Source: Xiphydria camelus
Lineage: Eukaryota; Arthropoda; Insecta; Hymenoptera; Xiphydriidae
Length of the DNA: 64,000 nucleotides
Reading direction: 5' to 3'
Assembly: GCA_963678675.1 (NCBI GenBank)
Contig: OY783198.1
Coordinates: 11,170,580 to 11,234,579, forward strand
Shown here: positions 10,936 to 22,800 of the stretch, one piece after another
Numbering within the stretch: position 1 is the stretch's first letter
How the letters are laid out: each line of letters opens with the position of its first letter
Notes under the pieces: generated by a model
Seen by the model: the letters and a program-made list of their open reading frames with translations, nothing else
Database searches by the model: none
What the model was told of the DNA's origin: nothing
Translations under genes and position numbers: made by a program

Positions 10936-11861
10936 CTCACGAATGACTCAACGAATGAAAGCTTGACCTTTCATCTTTTTTTTAGTCCCGACCAGTACTG
11001 TTTCCATGAAGATATTAGAAGATATTATCAGAAATCTATTATACATATATTATGTATCATATATCTCTCTCGAAGCCAAACAACTTTTGCTTGAATCATT
11101 TCTTCGTAAAATGACGAATGACAAAAATAAATCAGGTACGCGATAGGTAAATTTACACTGTGTATAGCAGTACGTCATTGGTGCCATATTGAACACTATT
11201 GCATTTATGTAACACGTAAACTATCGGAGCATTCATTTCCATACCATTTCGAAAAGATGTACAAGAAAACTTTCCGCAATTACTATATTAAAAAAGGAAG
11301 AATGAAAGAAGAACGAACCGCGTTAGTAGTTATAATATTTTTTATTTTTAAATGCAGCATCAGATACAGCTGATACGCATATCGATATTTATATGTAACA
11401 GTAGTATCTAGTTTCTATTCAAGTATGCCGTAAAAACAAATAGTTAATTATTTGCACAAGTGTGTTTCATTTTTCTCGTCTATTATGTGGACCAGGTAGC
11501 AAAAGAATATATTTTCACAACCAAATATCCCGTGTATTTCCGTTTCTTGTTATTTTACAATAAAGTCTTCCAAACAAAACTTGTTTGGTGGCGAAGAGAA
11601 CATACTACGTATATACATGTATAAGAGATTTCTGATAACACGCGTTATTCACGAGATATGAAAATTACCATTATTTCTTCAAATGGAACTCGACATTTTC
11701 ATACAAATGAGTTATACAGCTTATCGGGCCTAGCGAGAAATATTGTACATACGTATTACGGTGAAAATTTTATCCGTTGAATAGTTTGAGATATTGTCCT
11801 TGAACGAGAATAGGCGTAAGTAATTTTTACATCAACCACAGGGTTGAATTGTAGGTACATT
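10936..11861. other. No feature recognised
   Basis: AT-rich sequence with no reading frame, TIR or tandem repeat that I can support on either strand. Confidence 0.5.
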
Positions 11862-12799
11862 CCCAGGTAGCACATCAACGTCGAAATGACGTTTTTTGAA
11901 GGTCAGTTCTGACGTCAGATGACGAAAAATATGACGTCATTTTAACGTCGCAAAGACGGCTTAATTGCACATCCACCCGACGTCAGAAAAATCACGTCAT
12001 AATGACGTTCTACCGGACGTTGTGATGACGTAAAAGATAACGGTCCTAAAAGGTTAGGTCTGACGTATATCTTTTCATCGTGAGCGGTCACCCATCCAAC
12101 TAGTGTCCGCACTTTTGCTGCTTAACTTCGTTGATCGGTCGGTGTCCTCGAGTCCTTATCTGCTGCACGCTCTTATGGTTAAGAATATTATTACTATTGG
12201 TGTTCATATGAAGTTTGATGAATAAATGTATATGGCTTTCCCTGTCAATAAGAAAGAGCTTGAATAAATAAGATTTTATAATTGTATTATTCTTTTCTCA
12301 ACATTTTTTTAAATTTATGATTGTCTTTTGATAAATATATAAGATATAAATAATAAATAAATAAAAATAAATAAATAAATAATTATATGAATATTTATTC
12401 ATCCTACATTAATTGATTGTCTTTCATTTACTTTAATAATCTGTGCTTTTTAATAAACAGTATATAGTTTATAACTTGCTCAACATACTCTGGAGACTCG
12501 AAATGAAATAATTTATTGATTTAATAATTGAACAAATTACAATTTTTGTCCATTTATTCACAAATAAATTTTCAAGTCCCTATACCTATATGCAGGAGAT
12601 CGAAATTTTTCTAAGTCACGTTCGTCATTAAAAATGACGGAAAAGTTCCGTCAAGAAGACGTTGAATTTTGACGTCCAAAGTACGTCGTAAATATGACGT
12701 CCCTGTGACGTTAATATTACGACAATTGACGTCTGAAACCCTATACTGACCAAAAAATGACGTCTGAGACGTTATTCTAACGTCAGTGTGCTGCCTGGG
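11862..12799. mobile_element. CCCAGGTAGCACA element with 5S-like module, copy 1
   Basis: The TIR starts CCCAGGTAGCACATCAACG on the left and its relative (complement CCCAGGCAGCACACTGACG) closes the right end. Both sub-terminal zones are dense in ACGTC/GACGT motifs. The interior carries a 5S-rRNA-like stretch at 12083-12152 and an A/T-rich ATAAATAA zone. A second copy in opposite orientation is at 44070-45262. TT flanks both ends of both copies, so a 2-bp duplication is possible but weak. I cannot assign a superfamily, and no ORF for a transposase exists. Confidence 0.75.
12083..12152 (-). ncRNA. 5S-rRNA-derived pol III promoter-like module, copy 1
   Basis: On the minus strand this reads CCGACCGATCAACGAAGTTA, AGCAGC and, further on, GGATGGGTGACCGCTC. 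These match the central and 3' internal control region of eukaryotic 5S rRNA (box A and box C), while the 5' and 3' thirds of 5S are absent. It is therefore a 5S-derived promoter segment inside a transposon, not a 5S gene. Confidence 0.75.
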
Positions 12800-13040
12800 T
12801 TTTTTACGTACGTGTTTCTTGTGTGAACAAATCTGTATTTTCAAAATGGATGTATAATTTTCTTTAAATAGAATCATGAGAAATTGATCTAAAATGCATT
12901 TTCTCCGTGTTATTACTCCTGTTTACATGAAGTCTGTGTAAATAGAATTGTTCAATTTCATTTAGGTATATGAAAATTGGGATATTCTTGAGTATCTTTT
13001 GATATTTATAGACTGAGATGGATATAGGATTATAATAGGT
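12800..13040. other. No feature recognised
   Basis: Short AT-rich spacer between two TIR elements; nothing supportable. Confidence 0.4.
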
Positions 13041-15199
13041 AGAGGAAAGGAGCCTAATATAAGGATAGTCCCTAATATAAGACCCCTCACTATCTCCAGA
13101 ATGACTGATTGTGAGCTCCATTTGTTGGCATTTGCATTTACAGATAGCTTATTGTGCATTACGTATCTAGCAGTGATCTTAAGGTGGTACCTCCACAAGA
13201 TCGTTGAGTGAAATGGTTGAAATTTGACATATGTTATTTAATGCATTATCCAAACACATCTGTGTAATTTAAATAAGTTTGACTGCCCCAAACCTGATAT
13301 ATTTACACTTGAAGTTGGCTTGATTTACACGTAACAGATACGTTATGATGGGCAAAACAGTACGTCATTAATTCTACCGTCAAAACTAAAATTAAGAAGT
13401 TGATAAAAAACGAGGATAAGGTAGAATAGGATATCACGAATAATGTGAAAAAATTAGAATGATTCACTATCTAGTTTCCAAGATATAACCATGAGAAGCC
13501 CTCACAATTTTGGTCGCGTATAGCATATATTATCTGCAAGGCCTGCAAGCGAACGAGTGCGTGGAGGGGGAACGGAACAGCGAGCCACGATCGTCGCTCA
13601 CACGCTACAGAAGAGTGCATCGTCTGTATATACAAGCTATTTCGTGTATTGGGGCAAAGCCCGGACAGTCCCGGCAAAAAGTTTACTGGCAATGGTAGAT
13701 CAAAAACACAATATAGAATATATTTTACGGCAATAAATGATATCCATCGTATTATTTATTAGTACCGAGTTAATATTGCGTAGTTTTTAATTTTATTTAC
13801 TACTAATTAAACCAATTATCAATATTTTAAACATGAACATGGTATGTAACTTTTGGTTGAGGTTGTCGCGGAGGAACTACCTTAACTGTGAACTATGACG
13901 CCGGATGTCGTTACAGCCGATTCTTGGTAGTTACCGGTTTCCAAAGATTTTGGGTGTGGTAGTTCTAGGCGAAAATATCAAAACTGGTGAGAATTATTTA
14001 AGTCGTACTTGTGTGTGTGATAAAACGCATTGTAGATGTATCTCCCTTAGTGCTAGATACGAAAAGAAATATCATGTGCTACATTTAGTGCGGGCAATTT
14101 TGTTTCATATTAAGAACCGACCTGTCTCATATTAGGAACTGTTTTTTCGGACGAAGAAAATTTACATTTTTCATTAAAGTGTATACCATGAAAAAATTGT
14201 TGAATCTATCGTCCAAGAAACGAAATAATCCTGAAGTTAAATATGTGTGAGACTCGTTGCCTCTTACAGACGTAGTTACATATGATTGTGTGCGTTTTTA
14301 TTAAGGTGCTACATACATCCAAAAAGGATTGGGGGGGGGGTTTAGTTTGGTCCAAAAAATCGATTTTTCACAAGTGTTTTTATTTAATAGTAGAAAACAA
14401 ACACTACATGTTCCAAAAAATTTGAATAAAAAATTCGCAAAATTGACCGAGTTACAAGTGTTTATATACCTGACCTAGCATTTTCAGGTCCGGTCTATCT
14501 GAAACTGCAAACGCTGTTTTCTGACAACTACTTTTTCAAATGCGGTGCCAAATATATTTCAAATACTACTGAACCGATTTTAATGTAAATTGTCTCAATC
14601 GCTTTGTAAAGATTTTATCTCGTCCCTGACACCCATAAAAAATTTTTTAATTAATACTTTTTTTGGCAATCACAAAACCAGGACGAAATCACTTGAAAAA
14701 TCACACTCGTAATTTAAAAATCGTGTAAAATTGTTAATTATAAATATTTCTCAAAACCACTGATTACAAGGACGAGATTGAACCTTCTAGTTTAAGAATT
14801 TTCGTCATTTTTTGCTTTCAGATGAAATCCAAACGAGAATTTTTTGGGACCGTAAAAGGCTTTCATAATAAACCTTGCCGGATACAATGGCCAATAACTT
14901 GTAAACAAAACAATATTTTTAAGTTTTCTTTTTGATAAATTTGGTTAAAAGTGTGTATATGTACTAATATTTTATAAATGAGTATTAAGTAAATGAAATA
15001 TATGAAAAAAATGAAGTTTTCTTTTTGATAAATTTGGTTAAAAGTGTGTATATGTAATAATATTTTATAAATGAGTATTAAGTAAATGAAATATATGAAA
15101 AAAAAAATTATTGAAAGTAATACTTTTTTTAGGCCGTCTAGGTGTATGTAGCACCTTAAGAAAAGAGAAAAGGTATCTCATATTAGGCTCCTTTTCTCT
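13041..15199. mobile_element. 2.2-kb TIR element with nested MITE
   Basis: The left end AGAGGAAAGGAGCCTAATAT and right end (complement AGAGAAAAGGAGCCTAATAT) are inverted copies. CTAATATAAG-type motifs recur just inside the left end and near 14125. No transposase is recognisable; short frames between 13470 and 14135 look non-coding. A TTAA-flanked MITE sits inside at 14305-15155. Confidence 0.6.
14301..15159. mobile_element. Nested TTAA-flanked MITE
   Basis: GGTGCTACATACA after TTAA (14301-14304) is mirrored by TGTATGTAGCACC before TTAA (15156-15159). It contains a G homopolymer at about 14331-14340 and a tandem duplication of ~94 bp at 14923-15110 (unit begins AAGTTTTCTTTTTGATAAAT). No coding sequence. 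Confidence 0.75.
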
Positions 15200-16600
<1,401 letters not shown>

Positions 16601-17145
16601 TCTAATATTTCCTGCCAGAATTGAAATCAAATTCAAAATTTATTTTTATAAAAGAAATATGTTTCGAGTGTATAACATATTGTAAACTAAATAGCGCTTT
16701 CGGACCAATTTTAAATTGACTGTTAAGAAAGGTTAAGATGACCGCCATGATGAAAAAATCTATAAAAGAAATTAAAGCTCTTTTAAGGTGAATACAACAC
16801 GGGAAAAAATCGCGAACCTTATCCGCGATAATGAAGGTCAGAGCCTTGTCGATATGGCGTGAAACGCCCCGCATGTTATGCCTAGTATATTTAGCGATTT
16901 GTGTTTGTATCGACACGGAACACTTACATGTGTCGATCGAGGTTAATCGGCGTTCTCATTCGAACCAACATTATTCCCTACCATATTTTCTATTGGTTTT
17001 TCTTAGTATGAAGCTGTGTGTACGTATGTGCATCTATAATATTATACTACTTATGAATCGTTCTGTTCGACGACATCCGAGGGTCATTCGTCGAACGTAT
17101 CGCGACGTCAATGTCGGACTTTATATAAAATAGAATATAGCGAAC
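16601..17145. other. No feature recognised
   Basis: Sequence between the GA tract and the gap. Open frames occur on both strands around 16830-17130, but no domain, splice pattern or repeat is identifiable. Confidence 0.4.
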
Positions 17146-17345
17146 NNNNNNNNNNNNNNNNNNNNNNNNNNNNNNNNNNNNNNNNNNNNNNNNNNNNNNN
17201 NNNNNNNNNNNNNNNNNNNNNNNNNNNNNNNNNNNNNNNNNNNNNNNNNNNNNNNNNNNNNNNNNNNNNNNNNNNNNNNNNNNNNNNNNNNNNNNNNNNN
17301 NNNNNNNNNNNNNNNNNNNNNNNNNNNNNNNNNNNNNNNNNNNNN
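17146..17345. other. Assembly gap of exactly 200 N
   Basis: Exactly 200 N, a conventional placeholder length. It is followed directly by (CT)n, so the gap probably fell in a CT/GA microsatellite and its true length is unknown. Confidence 0.99.

Positions 17346-17427
<82 letters not shown>
17346..17427. repeat. (CT)n microsatellite at gap edge
   Basis: About 40 CT units with one CTTT interruption, beginning at the last N of the gap. Confidence 0.95.
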
Positions 17428-17430
<3 letters not shown>

Positions 17431-17625
17431 CTCAGTATAACCTAACTTTTTGTTTTTGACGTCTTTATTCTTTCATGACATAATCATAACCTGATCGTTG
17501 TGGTAAATTGTTATTAATTTTGAAATAGTTGATTGATGTACCAGTTTTTTAATCATCATCTGATGATGACATTGACGCATTACCAAGAATCAGAAATCCA
17601 AAGAAAATACGTGCCCGGTAAATAA
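17428..17625 (+). mobile_element. Harbinger 5'-end fragment, left inverted arm
   Basis: This arm is an inverted copy (about 80% identity) of 19320-19520. It includes GTATAACCTAACTTTTTGTT and the stretch that in the right arm encodes an acidic exon (SSSDDEIDVLQRMRNP). Here that exon has a stop inside the VPVF...SSSDD segment, so it is non-functional. Its outer end runs into the CT microsatellite, so the terminal inverted repeat on this side is missing. Confidence 0.65.
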
Positions 17626-18576
17626 AAGATATCTATAACAATATTTTTATATTTCGTAACAATAACTTTTATTTTCGAGTCGTCGATAAAAGCATCAGGT
17701 ACAAAACACGTCCAAACATTCGATATCTCACCAACAAGAATGTGTTCAGTCTCAAAAAACTATAAGGGTCGTCACACAATAATAGTAATTACAACGTAAA
17801 ATTGCACCATTTGATCCAAATCTCGTATCGGACAAAATATATTCTAAAATCTATAAACTTTTAAATCGCTACAACTTAAGATTTATCACGCGGTGACATT
17901 ACTCTGAGATTACATAGAGCGGTACAATGTTATCGTTTTTTTAAGTATACGCGACCCTATCTAAAAAGTATACAAAGAGCGTTGTACGACTTGATGTCTA
18001 ATGCCGACGTATCTTACAAAAGTGTATCAATGCAAATCTAAAATTTTTTCATGTTCTACATCGTACGACGGATGTATCACTTCTGCTCCTGAAAACTCTG
18101 CAATCACGCGAATTGAAGAAAGGTATAATGTCTACCTAGATAAATTTAAATGTTACTTATGGAAGACAATGCAATGGTAGATGACTTCTTTGGTTGATAT
18201 TATTGGATACCGTTGAGATTCTCGCGATTAGAGACCCGCGTGCGTCAATTTTAAATTTAAACTTGCATTTTCTGAGTAAAAGAGCGAAGAGAGAAAACAA
18301 AATTTTCCCGACGTTTCTATGAACTTCTATCCTCCTATTAAAAAAGAACTATAATCTAAAATGTGTCGTGCGAAATTACCTCGCAGAGAAAGACTCATTT
18401 ATAAAAAAAGAAGAGAGATCTATTAATTTTGATTCTCCAAAGCTCTGACTCAGATAAAATTATAATCATGATTCAATCTCACGCGTGGAAAGGAAGGCTA
18501 CAATAGCCGTTCCTCGGAGCACCGTCCGACGCGATTGCTGCGACCCAGAGAACTTGAGTATCATCGAGTTCTTAAT
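17626..18576 (-). other. Probable 3' UTR of the MTFR-like gene
   Basis: Downstream (minus strand) of the stop codon at 18577-18579 and free of long reading frames. A minus-strand AATAAA occurs at about 17670-17680, close to the Harbinger-like arm. Assignment as 3' UTR is inferred from position only. Confidence 0.35.
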
Positions 18577-19029
18577 CTAGAACGAATTATCGAACGTCAA
18601 CGTCGCGGTGGAATTTCTACTGTCCGGCGATTGCATTGCGATATATCGTTTCCGTAAGATCTCTTGAAGGTCGTTGCAAGAGCTATTTTCTCGTTTGACT
18701 CGCAAAGGTCTCCCACCCGGCGATCTGAAAAACACGTTTAAAAGCCCACTGTGAACAAAATCAATCCTTCGCAGCCACGACATTCTGACAATGCGAAACT
18801 CCTCTTTGTTCCTGGCGAATATAAAGTTCACCGCGATAAAATTGTTTAATCGTACCTTGTGACGAGTTTCATTTTGACTTTGTTGATGTTTTTCAGTATG
18901 TCGCCCATTGATTTCTGAGAGATCAGTGGCGGTTTATGCCGATCGATGAACTTGTAGCCCTGTAAACTAGCTCTCCTCGCGATGTTAGGAGTCGTTGGAG
19001 GTTGCAGAGGTGGCGGCATATAATAATGA
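18577..19029 (-). CDS. Last two exons of a mitochondrial fission regulator (MTFR)-like gene
   Basis: The minus-strand exon 18856-19029 follows a TTTTAATTAG acceptor and encodes a proline-rich start (MPPPLQPPTTPNIARRASL), then KSMGDILKNINKVKMKLVTR, ending at a GTACGA donor. A 131-bp intron precedes exon 18577-18724, which continues in frame as SPGGRPLRVKREN, then a DLQEILRKRYIAMQSPD segment, and stops. A poly-proline region, a (M)xD(V/I)LKxxNKVKLR helix and SPGGxP are hallmarks of the MTFR1/MTFR2 family, which acts at mitochondria to promote fission. Only the C-terminus is present; upstream exons are not recognisable in the window. Splicing and frame are intact, but both flanks are inverted Harbinger fragments, so this is either the end of a resident gene or a fragment captured by a transposon. 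Confidence 0.6.
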
Positions 19030-19440
19030 CTAATTAAAAGTTTTAACATTATGATAAAAACGATTACCTACAGTAATTAGCATTGATCCCGAAGCAAGAA
19101 ATCTTAAAGTCGGCAATAATTTTGTTGCTGGCTGAATTGCTGCATTTCTTGGCGACCTCGAAGCAATGCGATGTCGTATTTGTCCCAATAATCTCTGACA
19201 GGTTTGTTTTTCCAAACGAAATCAAGTGAAGAATTCTACAACCATTGTATTCTTCGAAATAGTCAACTCTGGAATAGTTTTGTATTAGATATTGGTTATA
19301 AATTAGTAGGTATAGGTATCCTTTATTTACTTACCGGGCACGTATTTTCCTAGGATTTCTCATTCTTTGTAAGACGTCAATTTCATCATCAGATGATGAT
19401 TTGAAAACTGGCACATCAATCAACTCTATTTCACAACTAA
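19030..19440 (-). pseudogene. PIF/Harbinger transposase N-terminal fragment
   Basis: On the minus strand, one exon (about 19334-19440) encodes ELIDVPVFKSSSDDEIDVLQ and RMRNPRKIRAR, then a GTAAGT donor. The next segment begins after a TTCCAG acceptor with VDYFEEYNG, shifts frame, and continues EKQTCQRLLGQIRHRI, then ATKLLPTLRFLASGS, like the HARBI1-type N-terminal domain (YFEEY, LLExIRHRI, LRFLAxGS). The reading stops near 19033 where MTFR-like sequence begins; the DDE catalytic domain is absent. At least one frameshift (about 19230). Confidence 0.75.
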
Positions 19441-19690
19441 TAACAATTATTATGATTCTGTCACGGTTGTGATTCTGTCACGGAATAATAAAGACGCAAA
19501 CAAAAAGTTAGGTTATACCGAGGATAGCTAGCTTATCCAGTGCTGAAACTGCCGGATAAGCTATCCCTGCATTTATTCCAAAGTTTATCCTATTCCAGAC
19601 TTATACCATCGTGGTAAAACGCTTGCGTACAGGTTATTCTCAGTATAGCGCTATACGGCGTTTATACCGTGTTGGTAAAACCGGCCCTTA
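19320..19690 (-). mobile_element. Harbinger 5' terminus with TIR
   Basis: Read on the minus strand the element begins at 19687 with GGGCCGGTTTTACCAACACG, next to TTA (19688-19690). The same TIR bounds the MITE at 48639-48764. The inner 19320-19520 is repeated, inverted, at 17428-17625. TTA plus a GGGCC start is typical of PIF/Harbinger. Confidence 0.65.
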
Positions 19691-19833
19691 TCGTCTTTCC
19701 TTACGTCCGTACTTATTCGCGTCCTTTCTCTGACTGTCCACCGGGTCCTCTAGCCCTCGCCTCTGTTCTCCCCTTTCCCTCGCTCAAAGTCTTCCAGACC
19801 GGCGGAAAACCGTTGTTTATTGGAACCTCGTTT

Positions 19834-22800
19834 AGTCCAGTAAACGAAGGTCTGAAATACGAACTTTTGCTAAACAGTCATTTGACCCTATAAAGCTCTG
19901 GGTGAAGTATCGCGGTTTTTCCTCTTGTGGTTTGGTTGAAAAACAATAACAAATACCCCAAAAATGGGTTATTCAAAAATAACTCGAAAACTAAGCGAGA
20001 TATCGAAAAAAGTGTAAATTCAAAATTGTAGAGCTTAAAATTCACTATAAAAAAGGTATAGAGCTAGGTATAGAGCTAGTAAAAGCTATACATAGTTTAC
20101 CCCAACTCCCACGGTCTATTCTCTAGAGCCGCGCAAACATTAGAGGGAAGAAAAAATCGTAAAACATCGAAAATTTAACATTTTTGAATGCTTTTTGTCT
20201 TAAATTGCTTAAGAAAGTCTCTACTTTCAAAAAATAAAATTATATATTTTTTTTCACTCAATTGTTTAAAAAGTGCCAAGTATAATCAACGATATCTTTC
20301 GATATTATGAATAATGTTTTCTTCTTTGTGTTCCATAATTTTGTTAGTTAAATTCCCTACGCATTACACTCGTGTCATTTTTCTGTAATTGTCGTAATTT
20401 TTAAGATATCTCGGTCTTTAAAAATTACTGTGACAACATTGGTGCGTCCGGAGAACCACTGGTGCCGTTCGCACACATTCTAGTGGTCGCCAGAGTTACG
20501 CGCAGAGGCACCCCCTCCCAGACCGGGAACCCGTCCCTATTCTTAGGTAGGTACCTACATTTTACGAAAAGCACCTCACGGCTAACTGACCGGACTTTTC
20601 CTCCGCTAAACCGGGAGCTAAGAGACATTGAGTATACAAAAACCGCTCATCACATTCTGATTGATGATTTAAGTTCAGAAGGGCTTAACAAATGATATCG
20701 TCGAGGTTACCGGACGGAATTAGTGGTCAATTTTTTTTAGGCAATATAATAGGAGTTTTCGATTTCGTCGCTGTAGCTGTGAGAAGAACGTTGTTCTTGA
20801 CTATTAAAAGGTTATTTGGGTAAGGTATGAAATAAAAAAAACGGCATCATCATAATGCAATACAAATCTAATTATTAATGGAAAAAGAAATAAGTGGTTT
20901 ACATAATTAATTATAATAGTATTGAAAAATAACAAAATTGAACACTTACGCAGGTAAGTTTTTACAATGGTTGTGGATGCATTTGCAAAGAGAGATACAA
21001 TTAATCTTGTTTTTTTGAAACTACAGGACATTGTTCTGCAATCAGCATTACATTTGCGAGGCCTGATTAAAGAATTTGGCAAAGGCGGTTTTGTCATTTG
21101 CACCGGATGGAGCTGTCCATCTCGTCTTTTATAGCCGAATTGGAGAAAGTTCAGAGGCTCACATATTGATTGTGAGGAATTTCTCCACAAATATGTTTGG
21201 GCTGCTGGTCTCTTAAGCAATGTAAATACAAAGCATTAGAAGTGCAAATAATTTTGGATACATTGACGTTGAAACCGATATTACGGGTAATTAACCTGTG
21301 ACTCAGTTCATCTGCTGTGGATTTTTCTTTGGCAAATAAATAAGTGCAAACTTCAATGTTCTTAAAATGCATTGGAGTTTTGGAGTTATTTGCGAAAGTC
21401 GAGAGCGCATCCTGAACGAATACTTCAGATGCAGCATTTACACATTGCTTCTTTAGTTATAGCTGAACGTTATTCCCATACGCATCGATGTAATATTAAA
21501 AGTTCATTTTTCAATTTGTATAATAGCAGTGTTCCGTCTCACCTTAAGCGGACGTCTATATCGGTTCTTACTGTTCATTATTATCGCGATCTAAGTGAAG
21601 CGTTAATTAAATTTAGAATTAATCCCGCCATTGGTCGCAACGGCGAGACGAGCGGTATGTTTCGGCGAATCTAGGCTGTTCATGATCTTTTTCCCGGAAA
21701 GGTTAATTACAGGACGTTGCAATTAACAAGTTGCAATGAACCCCATGACTGTGACAAAAGACAAGTTCTTGTCCAACGTGGTGAATAAATTCAAACTGGT
21801 GCAACTCTTGTCTACTTATTTAAGAACTGAAGGCGTTGTGACAGAAGTAGTAGAAGAAGACGCTGACACCCTGATTGTAAATACCGCAATCGAAATGGAA
21901 CGTCGTCGAGAACTGAACGATAAACCGATAGTTGTCGTCGGTAACGACGTAGATCTTTTGGTTTTACTCGTTGGCCTCACATCACATGACTTGAATCTAC
22001 ATTTGTATACAATTGTATTCACCGGTAAGAAGGAAAAGAAACTGTATTCAACTCGTGACAATAGACATTTCACGCCTTTTATTTTTTTGCACGCGCATTT
22101 GTTGGATGTGACACAACTAGTGCTTTTTATAACAAAGGAAAAAAGACGATTATATCGCTTTTACAAAAGGATGAAATCCTCTGTCAATCTACATCAGTCT
22201 TTTATGCTGCGAGTAAAACTTCAGACGAGCTCTACGAGATTGGTGAAAGAATTATGAAGCACCTATACGCCACGGATAAAGAAATGAGTCTATCTATCAA
22301 TGAGCTTCGGTATAAAAAATTCACCTCGTCAGTAGCTGGTGCAAAGAAAGACATACTCTATTCGTTACCACCTATAAGGACTGCTCTGTTGGAACACATT
22401 AAGAGAGTGTACTATCAAATTCAACAATGGATGAGCAATAAATTGGATCCGCTACAGTGGGGATGGGAACGATTGAGAGGTGAAAATATAATACTCATCC
22501 CTACGAAAACGAGTCTCCCTGTAGCTCCCGATGTACTTCTACGGAAGGTGAGTTATTATGAACAATTTCTCAGGTACAATGTTGCCAAATGACGGTATTA
22601 GTATATTGTTCAGTGCGTCAGTCACAATTACTACCTTAATTAACGAAAAATGGTAATGAAATTTGTACTTCAAAAAGTTTCTATGTGTAATGTATGATAT
22701 GTCCAAAAAACTCTGACGTTTTGAAGATTCACCGAATTTCTATTCTAACAACTTCTACGCCGTGGAGCTAAATTCAATGTACAGAATGAAGCAGTTTAGA

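Noticed and set aside
12083..12152. Genuine 5S rRNA gene
   Set aside because: Only the central/3' promoter part matches; the 5' and 3' ends of 5S are missing and the stretch is embedded in a TIR element.
20425..20695. Overlapping frames with identical peptides at 20425-20695 and 24005-24275
   Set aside because: They sit in the inverted arms of the long-TIR element and mirror each other; no domain and no codon bias seen.
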